64,000 nucleotides of DNA from positions 124,001 to 188,000 of the forward strand of contig NZ_KE383978.1 in the NCBI RefSeq assembly GCF_000423105.1. Reading direction: 5' to 3'. Position 1 is the first letter of the stretch, and every line of letters starts with the position of its first letter. Below, one piece after another: positions 43,761 through 52,077 of this stretch. This DNA is from Halalkalibacillus halophilus DSM 18494. Lineage in GTDB: Bacteria; Bacillota; Bacilli; Bacillales; Alkalibacillaceae. The notes beneath the pieces were generated by a model. That model searched no databases. It was not told the DNA's origin and saw only the letters and a program-made list of their open reading frames with translations. Position numbers and translations under genes: made by a program.

Positions 43761-43953
43761 ATTTACGATAGCTTTAGAATCTCAAACGCTCTTATCAAAC
43801 GACTTTCAGACCAGCAACTCAAATAACTCGTTCATGATTACTATAAAATTCCCATTTTTTCTTTTCATTCTAACACAACAACTTAAATCCCAGTTGATTT
43901 ATAATGAATTTTTTTCCTTATTTGTTATTTGTGTATGCCATTAATCATAGAAA

Positions 43954-43981
43954 AAGCACACCAAATGAATTTGATGTGCTT
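43954..43981 (-). terminator. Intrinsic terminator of rarD
   Basis: A 13-bp stem with one mismatch (minus strand AAGCACATCAAAT / ATTTGGTGTGCTT) is followed by TTTCT. Confidence 0.85.
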
Positions 43982-43984
43982 GAC

Positions 43985-44878
43985 CTATGCGTGTGCATTT
44001 TTACGTAGATGCTTCATCCGTTCATAGGTATACAGAATTAAACCGATCCAAATCAACGTAAACGTAACCGCATGGACACTAGTGAAAGCTTCATCAAATA
44101 AAAATACTCCGAGTAAAAGCATAATCGTCGGTGCGAAATACTGTAAAAACCCAACCAATGAAAGCGGAATGCGTTTCGCTCCTTGGGCAAATAATAAAAG
44201 GGGGACAACGGTGACTAAACCTGCACCAATAAGTAAAAATCCTGTCCACGACATTCCAAGTGCTCCTACATTTACCCACTCTAAGTAGCTAATATATAAC
44301 AATGCGATTGGCAGAATAATTAATGTTTCAATCGCAAGACCGAATATAGCATTTAACTGTACGACTTTCTTAAGCAATCCATAAACAGCAAACGACATTG
44401 CTAATACAAGTGCCACCCATGGAATGGAGCCAAACTGAATCGTCATAAACAACACACCAGTTAAGGCAAAGGCGATCGCAATCCACTGAATCCTAGAAAA
44501 TTTCTCACCTAAAAAGAGAATGCCGAACAATATGCTTATTAAAGGATTTATGTAATACCCCAAACTGGCATCAAGGACATGGTTTGTATTAACTGCCCAT
44601 ATGTATGTGACCCAGTTGATACTAATCGCGATAGCCGCACCAGTAATTCCAAGACCTGTTCTCCAGTCTTTGAAAATAGATTTTAATTCTCCAGTAAATA
44701 GTCCCCATCTTTTTAAAGCTAAAATAAAAATGACCATAAATAAAAAGGACCAGACCATACGATGGGCGAGGATTTCCCAAGCAGGGACATGCTCAAGGAT
44801 CTTCCAATATAACGGAAGGAAGCCCCAAATAATGTAAGCAAATGCAGCGTATATAGTCCCTAATTTTTCTTCATTCAC
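43985..44878 (-). CDS. rarD: EamA-family transporter RarD
   Basis: A 297-residue, ten-span protein of the DMT superfamily made of two EamA halves. It has the RarD N-terminus (YAAFAYIIWGFLPLYWKIL), INWVTYIWAVN and ASLGYYINPL. RarD proteins are thought to export small metabolites, but their substrates are poorly defined. It is monocistronic. Confidence 0.88.
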   Translation of the reverse strand: MNEEKLGTIYAAFAYIIWGFLPLYWKILEHVPAWEILAHRMVWSFLFMVIFILALKRWGLFTGELKSIFKDWRTGLGITGAAIAISINWVTYIWAVNTNHVLDASLGYYINPLISILFGILFLGEKFSRIQWIAIAFALTGVLFMTIQFGSIPWVALVLAMSFAVYGLLKKVVQLNAIFGLAIETLIILPIALLYISYLEWVNVGALGMSWTGFLLIGAGLVTVVPLLLFAQGAKRIPLSLVGFLQYFAPTIMLLLGVFLFDEAFTSVHAVTFTLIWIGLILYTYERMKHLRKNAHA

Positions 44879-45074
44879 TCGTTGCTCCCCCTCTCATGAT
44901 GTATTTTAAAATATGTAAAGTACCAGAAAAGTTTAAGTGATTCTTCCATAGATTGCAATCATGTTGCTTAAATAGGTACATTTTCGGTTATGGTATAAAG
45001 AAGGGCTTACATTTGTTGTGAAGCCTAAGTTTCGATACACTTAAACTATTAAGGAAAAAGGGGCGTGATTTCAG

Positions 45075-45365
45075 ATGGAAATTCATATAAAGGATGACGC
45101 AGCAAAATGGTTAATAGATGAAATGGATCTTGATAGCGGGGATGCTGTACGTTTTTTCCCGAAATACGGAGGGACTTCTGATTTTCAAGACGGATTTTCA
45201 GTTGCTATGGCAGTTGAACATGCCTCTAAACCCGTAGCAGAAGCGGAGCAAAGAAGTATTTCTTTTCAAATTGATGAACAGGACGAATGGTTCTTTAAAG
45301 AACAAGATTTGTATATAGGGTTAAAAGATGATGAAGTAGCTTTTAGTAATGAACCGATTGAGTAA
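45075..45365 (+). CDS. HesB-like protein of the YneR type
   Basis: A 96-residue protein matching the HesB-like YneR group (AVRFFPKYGGTSDFQDGFS). The fold is that of A-type iron-sulfur carriers, but this protein has no cysteine at all; Thr stands where YneR-like proteins have Cys. Canonical Fe-S binding therefore looks impossible, and function is unknown. It is followed after 12 bases by an uncharacterised gene in the same transcript. Confidence 0.8.
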   Translation: MEIHIKDDAAKWLIDEMDLDSGDAVRFFPKYGGTSDFQDGFSVAMAVEHASKPVAEAEQRSISFQIDEQDEWFFKEQDLYIGLKDDEVAFSNEPIE

Positions 45366-45377
45366 AGAGGGATAAAA

Positions 45378-45824
45378 ATGACTTGGACAAGAGAATCGGC
45401 GTTTGATTATTTAAAAGAAGTTTATAATGATGAAGTCATGCAACAAGAGAAGCGAAGAATCTTTAAACAATTGCATCGTCAGTTGTATGAACGCTTGGAT
45501 GATTTAGCGATTAACCAGGCAATCAATGAACGAGCGGAGAAGCAATTGTATTTATTTAAGGAATTCACTTTCATGCCTGGGGATAATATTTTTCAATCGA
45601 TGCGTTATTTATTCTTACTTGCTAGAGGAGAAGTAGAGCGCGACCGGGCAACGACGCGCCAGCACTTAGATCGTATCTATAATAGTTTGTTTAAAGCAGC
45701 TGGAATGCAGAACCCCATCATCCCAGAATCGTTTTGGGAAACGCCGCTTGGAGTAGCATGCACAGTGGCGGAAGAAGGAGTAGAAGCAATCTATCCAATG
45801 CTTGATGAAATGAAGGAAGCCTAG
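45378..45824 (+). CDS. Uncharacterised helical protein
   Basis: A 148-residue soluble, largely helical protein (FKQLHRQLYERLDDLAINQA, FMPGDNIFQSMRYLFLLARG). I recognise no family. It has a GAGGG site, lies 12 bases after the HesB-like gene, and ends at a terminator, so the two form a small operon. Confidence 0.7.
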   Translation: MTWTRESAFDYLKEVYNDEVMQQEKRRIFKQLHRQLYERLDDLAINQAINERAEKQLYLFKEFTFMPGDNIFQSMRYLFLLARGEVERDRATTRQHLDRIYNSLFKAAGMQNPIIPESFWETPLGVACTVAEEGVEAIYPMLDEMKEA

Positions 45825-45832
45825 GTAACAAG

Positions 45833-45858
45833 AAGCACTCATTTAAAGATGGGTGCTT
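45833..45858 (+). terminator. Intrinsic terminator
   Basis: A 10-bp stem (AAGCACTCAT / ATGGGTGCTT, one G-U pair) is followed by a T-rich tract. Confidence 0.85.
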
Positions 45859-45974
45859 TTATTTTTGTTGTAGTTTGATGTTCATGAAATGTTATAGTTG
45901 ATGAACATAAAATTATGTGTTTTAATATACATATAACATAACATTTAATAATCATTGAAAGAAGGGCTGGTATT

Positions 45975-46955
45975 ATGAAATCAACTGTTATAGCTTCCCA
46001 AGTAATTGATTTCTTTGCGTTTTTATATAAAATCTCTAACATTCACGAAATAGAACAGGAAAATTATATCCGTGAAAAATTGGCAAATGATGACGTGGAA
46101 AAATGGATTAAGGAGATCTCCGAGTCATTAGGTCAACAAGACAAAAACGAGCTTGATCTATTTCTCCATACTGAATCACACATTGTTACGTTAATGTTCC
46201 CGGCAATTCATGAACAACAAGCACTGGACAATATTCCCAAAGCTATTGAAGTAATTAAAAATTTAACACCTGAGAAATTCCGGAAGCTATTGGAACCTAA
46301 CGCTACAAATTCGGAAACTGCTTTAGAAAACTTAAACAATTTAAATATCCCTGATCCAGAGAAGTGGAAGTTAGTCTATTGCTATCAATTCCCTGAAGAT
46401 ACTATAAAGAGAATGGCACAGTTTCTTTCCAAGATGTATAAAGAAATCTATCAATCCTATGAAGAAAAATTGTTGGATCATAACTCTAAATATAGAGAAG
46501 AAATGAACAAGAACAAAGAGCATTTCTTATTAATGCTCCAAGATTATGAATTAATGGATGCCCAAACAGAGATCATTCTCGCTCCTTCTTACAGTTTAAA
46601 TATAGGGCTTATGTACATGAGTTTAGGTGAAAATCTCTTTTTAGGCGTAGTCGGTGTTAAAAGGGAATCTGTAATGAATAATCAGCGCCAAGAACAGGAG
46701 CTACTTGAGATCTTAAAAATCATGACGGATGAACGACGTTTTCAAATCATGCGTTTGTTAAAGAAGCGGCCGCACTATGGGTTTGAACTAGCGCAAGAGC
46801 TTGGAGTATCAAACTCAACCATCACTCACCATATTAGTATTTTGCTGTCCCATCAGTTAGTAGAGTCTAGAAGAGATGAGAACAGAGTTTATTATTCCAC
46901 GAATACAGAGGAAATGAAAACAGTCTTAGCTCAGTTAGAGACGTTATTTTCATAA
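45975..46955 (+). CDS. ArsR-family transcriptional regulator with a long N-terminal domain
   Basis: A 326-residue protein. The last 85 residues are a winged helix of ArsR type (IMTDERRFQIMRLLKKRP, then GVSNSTITHHISILLSHQLV). The first 240 residues are helical, without metal-site cysteines, and are probably a ligand-sensing domain. It precedes an MFS exporter by 27 bases, suggesting local control of that gene. The ATG has AAGAAGG upstream. Confidence 0.85.
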   Translation: MKSTVIASQVIDFFAFLYKISNIHEIEQENYIREKLANDDVEKWIKEISESLGQQDKNELDLFLHTESHIVTLMFPAIHEQQALDNIPKAIEVIKNLTPEKFRKLLEPNATNSETALENLNNLNIPDPEKWKLVYCYQFPEDTIKRMAQFLSKMYKEIYQSYEEKLLDHNSKYREEMNKNKEHFLLMLQDYELMDAQTEIILAPSYSLNIGLMYMSLGENLFLGVVGVKRESVMNNQRQEQELLEILKIMTDERRFQIMRLLKKRPHYGFELAQELGVSNSTITHHISILLSHQLVESRRDENRVYYSTNTEEMKTVLAQLETLFS

Positions 46956-46982
46956 AGAAATGAATGTAGAGGAGCGGTCATC

Positions 46983-48218
46983 ATGACTGATCAATCGTCG
47001 GAACTTCAGCCGATCATAAAAAACAAACGCTTTATTTTATTTTTCATTACGTTTTTAGCTTCTAGTTTAAGTGTGTCTTTCTTCTTATTCACTGTGAATT
47101 GGTATGTCGTTGACGGCTTGGAACTCGAGGCAATGCTTGGACTTGTTTTTTTTGCAAGCTCTGTTCCACGTTTAGTGTTCATGTTGTTAGGAGGCGCCAT
47201 TGCAGACCGGGTGAATAAAGCGAGCATCATGTTTCTGTCTGATTTCACCAAAGCGTTACTCTTAATTGGGGTTGTCATCTTACTGATTGTCGGTGTTTTG
47301 AATATTTGGGTGTTAGTTGGTCTCGCCTTTTTATTTGGTTTATTAGATGCATTCTTTTGGCCGGCAAGTAATTCACTATTTCCAAGTTTAGTCGACCGCT
47401 CACAACTAACTCGAGCAAACTCCATCATACAAACAACGCAACGTTTTTCTGTAATTATTGGACCAGTCATTGCTGGTGCAGTGATTGGATTTGGTAGTTA
47501 TGAAGTAATGTTCGGGCTCGTCAGTTTAATGCTTTTGGTTGCAGCAGTTGTCGACGTTTACTTAAAACGTGCGACGACAATAGAGGTGATGGACGAAGAG
47601 GAACCATCTACTGTTTGGCAGTCGATTACCTCTGGATTCCGGTATGTAAAAGAATCACCATTTCTTCTTACACTGATGATGACGTCCGTATCGATTAATT
47701 TATTTATAAGCGGTCCGTTACAAGTTGGACTGCCAATCTTTGCTCGTAATATTTTAGATGGAGATGAATTCACGTACAGTATATTAAGTGGAACATCTGG
47801 AGTAGGGATGCTCATTGGCTCAGTTACAATTGGAATTTTAAACGTAAGAAACAAGCGCGGGGTCGTGGCTATTGTTGGCATCGTGTTTTTAAGTATCTTC
47901 TTTGTAGCTTTTAGTCTATCGGGTGTTTTATGGTTGAGCATGTTATTTGTAGGGTTAATTGGAATCACTTTATCTGTGATTGATATTCCGCTCATATCTG
48001 CCATTCAGGCCCATACAGAAGAGAAATTTATTGGAAGAATCATGAGCTTACTAGCTTTCGCCTCCATTGGTCTGGTGCCTGTATCCTATTTATTAACCAC
48101 TTCATTCATTTCACTCGGATTTGATATCAATGAAATTATGCTCGTATCATCGCTTTGTTTACTTGTGGTTGGGTTTACTGTGCTTCTGTTTGCGAAATCT
48201 TTAAGAACGATTGATTAA
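46983..48218 (+). CDS. MFS exporter (enterobactin/macrolide exporter-like)
   Basis: A 411-residue, 12-span major facilitator with GGAIADRVNKASIMFLSD between spans 2 and 3 and ITTQRF-like segment SIIQTTQRFSVIIGPVIAGA in span 5. These features are shared by MefA/EntS-type exporters. It is cotranscribed with the ArsR-type regulator. The substrate is unknown, probably a toxic or secreted small molecule. Confidence 0.87.
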   Translation: MTDQSSELQPIIKNKRFILFFITFLASSLSVSFFLFTVNWYVVDGLELEAMLGLVFFASSVPRLVFMLLGGAIADRVNKASIMFLSDFTKALLLIGVVILLIVGVLNIWVLVGLAFLFGLLDAFFWPASNSLFPSLVDRSQLTRANSIIQTTQRFSVIIGPVIAGAVIGFGSYEVMFGLVSLMLLVAAVVDVYLKRATTIEVMDEEEPSTVWQSITSGFRYVKESPFLLTLMMTSVSINLFISGPLQVGLPIFARNILDGDEFTYSILSGTSGVGMLIGSVTIGILNVRNKRGVVAIVGIVFLSIFFVAFSLSGVLWLSMLFVGLIGITLSVIDIPLISAIQAHTEEKFIGRIMSLLAFASIGLVPVSYLLTTSFISLGFDINEIMLVSSLCLLVVGFTVLLFAKSLRTID

Positions 48219-48247
48219 GGGATAATAGAGCTATTAACCGCTAAAAC

Positions 48248-48276
48248 TATACAGTAGCGCTTATCTAATATATAAT
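48248..48276 (+). promoter_or_regulatory. Candidate promoter of typA
   Basis: TATACA and TATAAT are separated by 17 bases, 43 bases before the typA start codon. The -35 matches TTGACA at four of six positions. Confidence 0.5.
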
Positions 48277-48318
48277 GACTAAGGCAGTAATTTTAATAAC
48301 AGAAATGGAGCGGCTCTT

Positions 48319-50145
48319 ATGCAACAACTAAAAGATATACGTAACATCGCGATTATCGCGCACGTTGACCACGGAAAGACGACGTTGGTTGACCAAATGC
48401 TACACTATTCAGGGACATTCCGTGATAACGAACATGTGGATGATCGTGCGATGGATACGGATGACTTAGAGAAAGAACGCGGGATTACGATCCTTGCGAA
48501 AAACACAGCGATCAATTATGAAGATACACGTGTGAATATTTTAGATACACCTGGTCACGCAGATTTCGGTGGCGAAGTAGAACGTATCATGAAAATGGTA
48601 GACGGAGTACTTCTAGTCGTTGATGCGTATGAAGGTTGTATGCCTCAAACGCGCTTTGTTTTAAAGAAGGCGCTTGAGCAAAACTTAAAACCAATGGTCG
48701 TTCTTAATAAAATTGATCGTCCAAATGCCCGTCCAGCAGAAGTAGTAGATGAAGTATTAGACTTATTTATTGAACTAGGTGCGGATGATGAGCAATTAGA
48801 ATTCCCAGTAGTTTATGCTTCGGCTCTACAAGGTACTTCAGGTGATGAGGCAGACGAGCAAACAGAAACGATGGATCCAATTTTTAAAGCTATTTTGAAG
48901 AACATCCCAGCTCCAAAGCAGGATATCGAAGGTTCTTTACAGTTCCAAGTAACTTTACTTGATTATAATGACTATGTTGGTCGTATCGGTGTAGGTCGTA
49001 TTTATCGTGGCCGAATGAAGGTAGGCGATCAAGTAGCAGTTATGAAGAAAGATGGTTCGGTTAAAAACCAACGTATTACCAAATTATTTGGTTTTATTGG
49101 ACTGAAGCGTACGGAAATTGAAGAAGCACAAGCTGGTGACATTGTAGCGCTTGCTGGACTAGAAGATCTAAACGTAGGGGAAACAGTTTGTGACGTGAAT
49201 GATCACGATCCATTACCAATCCCACGTATTGATGAACCAACACTTCAAATGAAGTTTGTTGTAAACAATAGCCCGTTCGCTGGGAAAGAAGGAAAGTATA
49301 TCACTTCACGCCGAATCGAAGAACGTTTATTAACGCAACTTGAAACGGATGTAAGTTTACGTGTCGAACCAACAGAATCTCCTGATGCATGGACGGTTTC
49401 TGGTCGTGGTGAATTACACTTGTCTATTTTAATTGAGAACATGCGTCGTGAAGGCTATGAGCTACAAATCTCTAAGCCTCAAGTTATTATCAAAGAAATC
49501 GATGGCGTAAAATGTGAGCCATACGAGCGTGTTCAAATCGACGTTCCAGAAGATTATACTGGTACAGTTATGGAATCGCTTGGGGAACGTAAAGGTGAAA
49601 TGCTAGATATGGCTAACCAAGGGAACGGTCAAGTTCGAATTGAATTCAAAGTACCTTCTCGTGGTTTAATCGGGTATTCAACAGAGTTCATGACTCAAAC
49701 ACGTGGTTATGGAATTCTAAACCACACATTTGAAGAGTATGGACCAATTGCTCAAGGGCAAGTTGGTGGTCGTCGTCAAGGTGTGCTTGTATCTCAAGAA
49801 AAAGGAAAAGCGACGAACTACAGTATCCTAGCATTAGAGGATCGTGGTGTCATCTTTATTGAACCTACTACAGATGTATACGAAGGTATGATTGTAGGAG
49901 AACACAACCGTGACAATGACTTAACTGTTAATATCACAAAAGAAAAAGCACTAACAAACGTTCGTTCCGCTAATAAAGATAATACAACGACGTTAAAAGG
50001 TACTCGTAAACTTACTTTAGAAGAAGCGATTGAGTATCTTAATGATGATGAATATTGTGAAGTAACACCTGATTCGATCCGCTTACGTAAGAAAATTTTA
50101 AATAAGAGTGAGCGCGAGCGTTCTCAGAAAAAAGCTAAGTTATAA
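48319..50145 (+). CDS. typA: Ribosome-associated GTPase TypA/BipA
   Basis: A 608-residue translational GTPase with G1 AHVDHGKTT, switch region EKERGITI, G3 DTPGHADF, G4 NKID and the BipA C-terminal domains (SRGLIGYSTEFMTQTRGYG). It binds the ribosome and assists assembly and stress adaptation. Codon use is that of a highly expressed gene. The ATG has GGAGCGG upstream. Confidence 0.97.
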   Translation: MQQLKDIRNIAIIAHVDHGKTTLVDQMLHYSGTFRDNEHVDDRAMDTDDLEKERGITILAKNTAINYEDTRVNILDTPGHADFGGEVERIMKMVDGVLLVVDAYEGCMPQTRFVLKKALEQNLKPMVVLNKIDRPNARPAEVVDEVLDLFIELGADDEQLEFPVVYASALQGTSGDEADEQTETMDPIFKAILKNIPAPKQDIEGSLQFQVTLLDYNDYVGRIGVGRIYRGRMKVGDQVAVMKKDGSVKNQRITKLFGFIGLKRTEIEEAQAGDIVALAGLEDLNVGETVCDVNDHDPLPIPRIDEPTLQMKFVVNNSPFAGKEGKYITSRRIEERLLTQLETDVSLRVEPTESPDAWTVSGRGELHLSILIENMRREGYELQISKPQVIIKEIDGVKCEPYERVQIDVPEDYTGTVMESLGERKGEMLDMANQGNGQVRIEFKVPSRGLIGYSTEFMTQTRGYGILNHTFEEYGPIAQGQVGGRRQGVLVSQEKGKATNYSILALEDRGVIFIEPTTDVYEGMIVGEHNRDNDLTVNITKEKALTNVRSANKDNTTTLKGTRKLTLEEAIEYLNDDEYCEVTPDSIRLRKKILNKSERERSQKKAKL

Positions 50146-50151
50146 ATATAT

Positions 50152-50185
50152 ATCCTCATGTTCTGTGAAAGCAGGGTATGGGGAT
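50152..50185 (+). terminator. Intrinsic terminator of typA
   Basis: A 14-base stem (ATCCTCATGTTCTG / CAGGGTATGGGGAT, pairing throughout with four G-U pairs) with a six-base loop is followed by seven Ts. Confidence 0.85.
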
Positions 50186-50322
50186 TTTTTTATGTAGGAA
50201 AACGTTCAAGTTATGCGAGCGCTCTTTTAACATATATAAAATATAAGTTGTATTTTGAATTTTTTGAAATTATAATTGTAGGTAATTATAATCATAAAAT
50301 GGGTGGTTGGGGGGGTGGGTGT

Positions 50323-51963
50323 TTGATTTCAGTTGAGACAGAAATAGAAGAAGCTTTGGATCAAGCGAACGGAATCATTAAGAAGAATCCAAATGAAAGT
50401 TATGTGCTAGGGAAGAAAGCTTTAAAAATGGCTCGAGAGCATGGTTATGGTGAAGAAGAGGGACAAGCACTCTTAGTCTTAGCATTCGCCTGTCGTTCGA
50501 TGACAGAGATGCAAGAATCATTCCAGTTTGCGCAAGAAGCAGTAACTATTTTTAAAAACATCGAACACCAAAGTGGGTTAGCCTCTGCTTATAATATAAT
50601 TGGAATCGTTTATTTTTATAGTGCCATGTACGAAAAATCGTTAGAGTATTTCTTAAGAGGATTACATTTACTCGAGAAAACTGATGATGAAGCAACCATC
50701 AGTCGTGTAAAAAATAATTTAGGAGAGGTATATCGTGAAGCAGGTTACTATGAAGAGGCGCTTCAAGCGTATGAAGAAGCATTATTAATATGTGAAAGAC
50801 ACCAATTAATTACGAACAAAGCAGTTATATTAGAAAATATGGGAGAAGTATTTTTCACGCTGAATCATTTAGATTCAAGCTACGATTATTTTTACGAAAG
50901 CTATACCCTTTTATTAGAAAGAGAAGATCAGGTACCATTAGCAGAAGTGGAAAACAAAATAGGGAAAGTGTATTTTGCAAATGGGGATTATGAATCCGCT
51001 CTTCATTTTTATAAAAAGGCTTTGACACGGTTAAAAGAAGTTAATAATAAATTTTACTCTATAGACATATTGGTCAATCTCGCTTTATATGAAAAACAAA
51101 CAGACCAGTCGAACTATTTAGATTACATTTACCAAGCTATTGGTTATGCGGAGGATATACAGGCGAGAAAACACCTTCTCCGGTTATATCATATATTATC
51201 GAATCACTATGAGGAGCAAAATCAGTTCGATTTAGCACTTGATTATTATAAGAAGTATCACCATGTGGAACTAGAAATAGAATCAGCCATCATTGCTCAA
51301 AAACTAGAGATTAGTAAGCTTGAACTTCAGCAAGTCCAAGCAGGAAAAGATGCCGAGGAAATGACAAAGGCAAATCAGAAGTTGAAAGACGAAATAGCCG
51401 TCCATAAACAGATGTTGGATGACTTAGAAAAAACGAATGAAAGTTTAAGTGGAGCTGTATATCAAGATGAACTGACCAGGCTTGCTAATAGAAGAGGGAT
51501 ACACGAACACTTAAATACGCTTTGGAAAGAGGGGCAGCAAGATTCCAAAAAAATTGCTTTCTTTATGCTCGATATCGATTTTTTTAAAAGATACAATGAC
51601 TTTCACGGGCACATTGAAGGAGATCGCTGTCTGAAGCAGGTTGCGGAGTGTTTAAAGAACGTATTCAAACCTTATAAAGGTCTTACGGGTAGATTTGGTG
51701 GAGAGGAATTCGTCTGTTTAGTAGAGGACCTTTCTTTTCAAGATGCTGAAGAAATAGCTGAAAAAGCTAGAAATGAAATTGAAGAACTACCTCTTTGCTA
51801 TAAGTGGGAAGGAGAATTTTATCCGGTCACCATTAGTATTGGTGGGACTTTTGGAGAAGTTAAACAATTTAATCACATGGGACAATTGTATGAGTTAGCA
51901 GATCTTGAACTGTATAGAGCGAAAGAAAGTGGAAGGAACCAGGTGCAATTGAAGGGAAAATAA
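50323..51963 (+). CDS. TPR-GGDEF protein, putative diguanylate cyclase
   Basis: A 546-residue soluble protein. Residues about 1-330 form tandem TPR repeats (for example SRVKNNLGEVYREAGYYEEA), residues 330-375 are coiled coil, and the C-terminal 165 residues are a GGDEF domain with GGEEF. No RxxD I-site precedes the motif (the place reads PYKG), so product inhibition is not expected. The TTG at 50323 is proposed after a GGGGGGTGGG site; the open frame continues upstream to 50158 but that part overlaps the typA terminator and looks noncoding. Confidence 0.85.
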   Translation: MISVETEIEEALDQANGIIKKNPNESYVLGKKALKMAREHGYGEEEGQALLVLAFACRSMTEMQESFQFAQEAVTIFKNIEHQSGLASAYNIIGIVYFYSAMYEKSLEYFLRGLHLLEKTDDEATISRVKNNLGEVYREAGYYEEALQAYEEALLICERHQLITNKAVILENMGEVFFTLNHLDSSYDYFYESYTLLLEREDQVPLAEVENKIGKVYFANGDYESALHFYKKALTRLKEVNNKFYSIDILVNLALYEKQTDQSNYLDYIYQAIGYAEDIQARKHLLRLYHILSNHYEEQNQFDLALDYYKKYHHVELEIESAIIAQKLEISKLELQQVQAGKDAEEMTKANQKLKDEIAVHKQMLDDLEKTNESLSGAVYQDELTRLANRRGIHEHLNTLWKEGQQDSKKIAFFMLDIDFFKRYNDFHGHIEGDRCLKQVAECLKNVFKPYKGLTGRFGGEEFVCLVEDLSFQDAEEIAEKARNEIEELPLCYKWEGEFYPVTISIGGTFGEVKQFNHMGQLYELADLELYRAKESGRNQVQLKGK

Positions 51964-52005
51964 AGAAAGCTTTTGGCTTAGTAAAAGTGGCCAAAAGCTT
52001 TCTTT
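51962..52005 (+). terminator. Intrinsic terminator of the TPR-GGDEF gene
   Basis: A 16-bp perfect stem (AAAGAAAGCTTTTGGC / GCCAAAAGCTTTCTTT) with a 12-base loop overlaps the stop codon. Confidence 0.9.
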
Positions 52006-52040
52006 ATATGTTTAAGGAAAGTACAAAAATAGAGCAACAA

Positions 52041-52065
52041 AAAAACCGGCACAAGGCCGGTTTTT
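52041..52065 (-). terminator. Intrinsic terminator of the peptide-binding protein gene
   Basis: A 10-bp perfect stem (AAAAACCGGC / GCCGGTTTTT) with a five-base loop has T runs on the minus strand. Confidence 0.9.
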
Positions 52066-52077
52066 AAGATCGAATAA

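Noticed and set aside
50158..50322. A 55-residue N-terminal extension of the TPR-GGDEF protein
   Set aside because: It includes the typA terminator hairpin and T tract and encodes low-complexity sequence; the TTG at 50323 has a better site.
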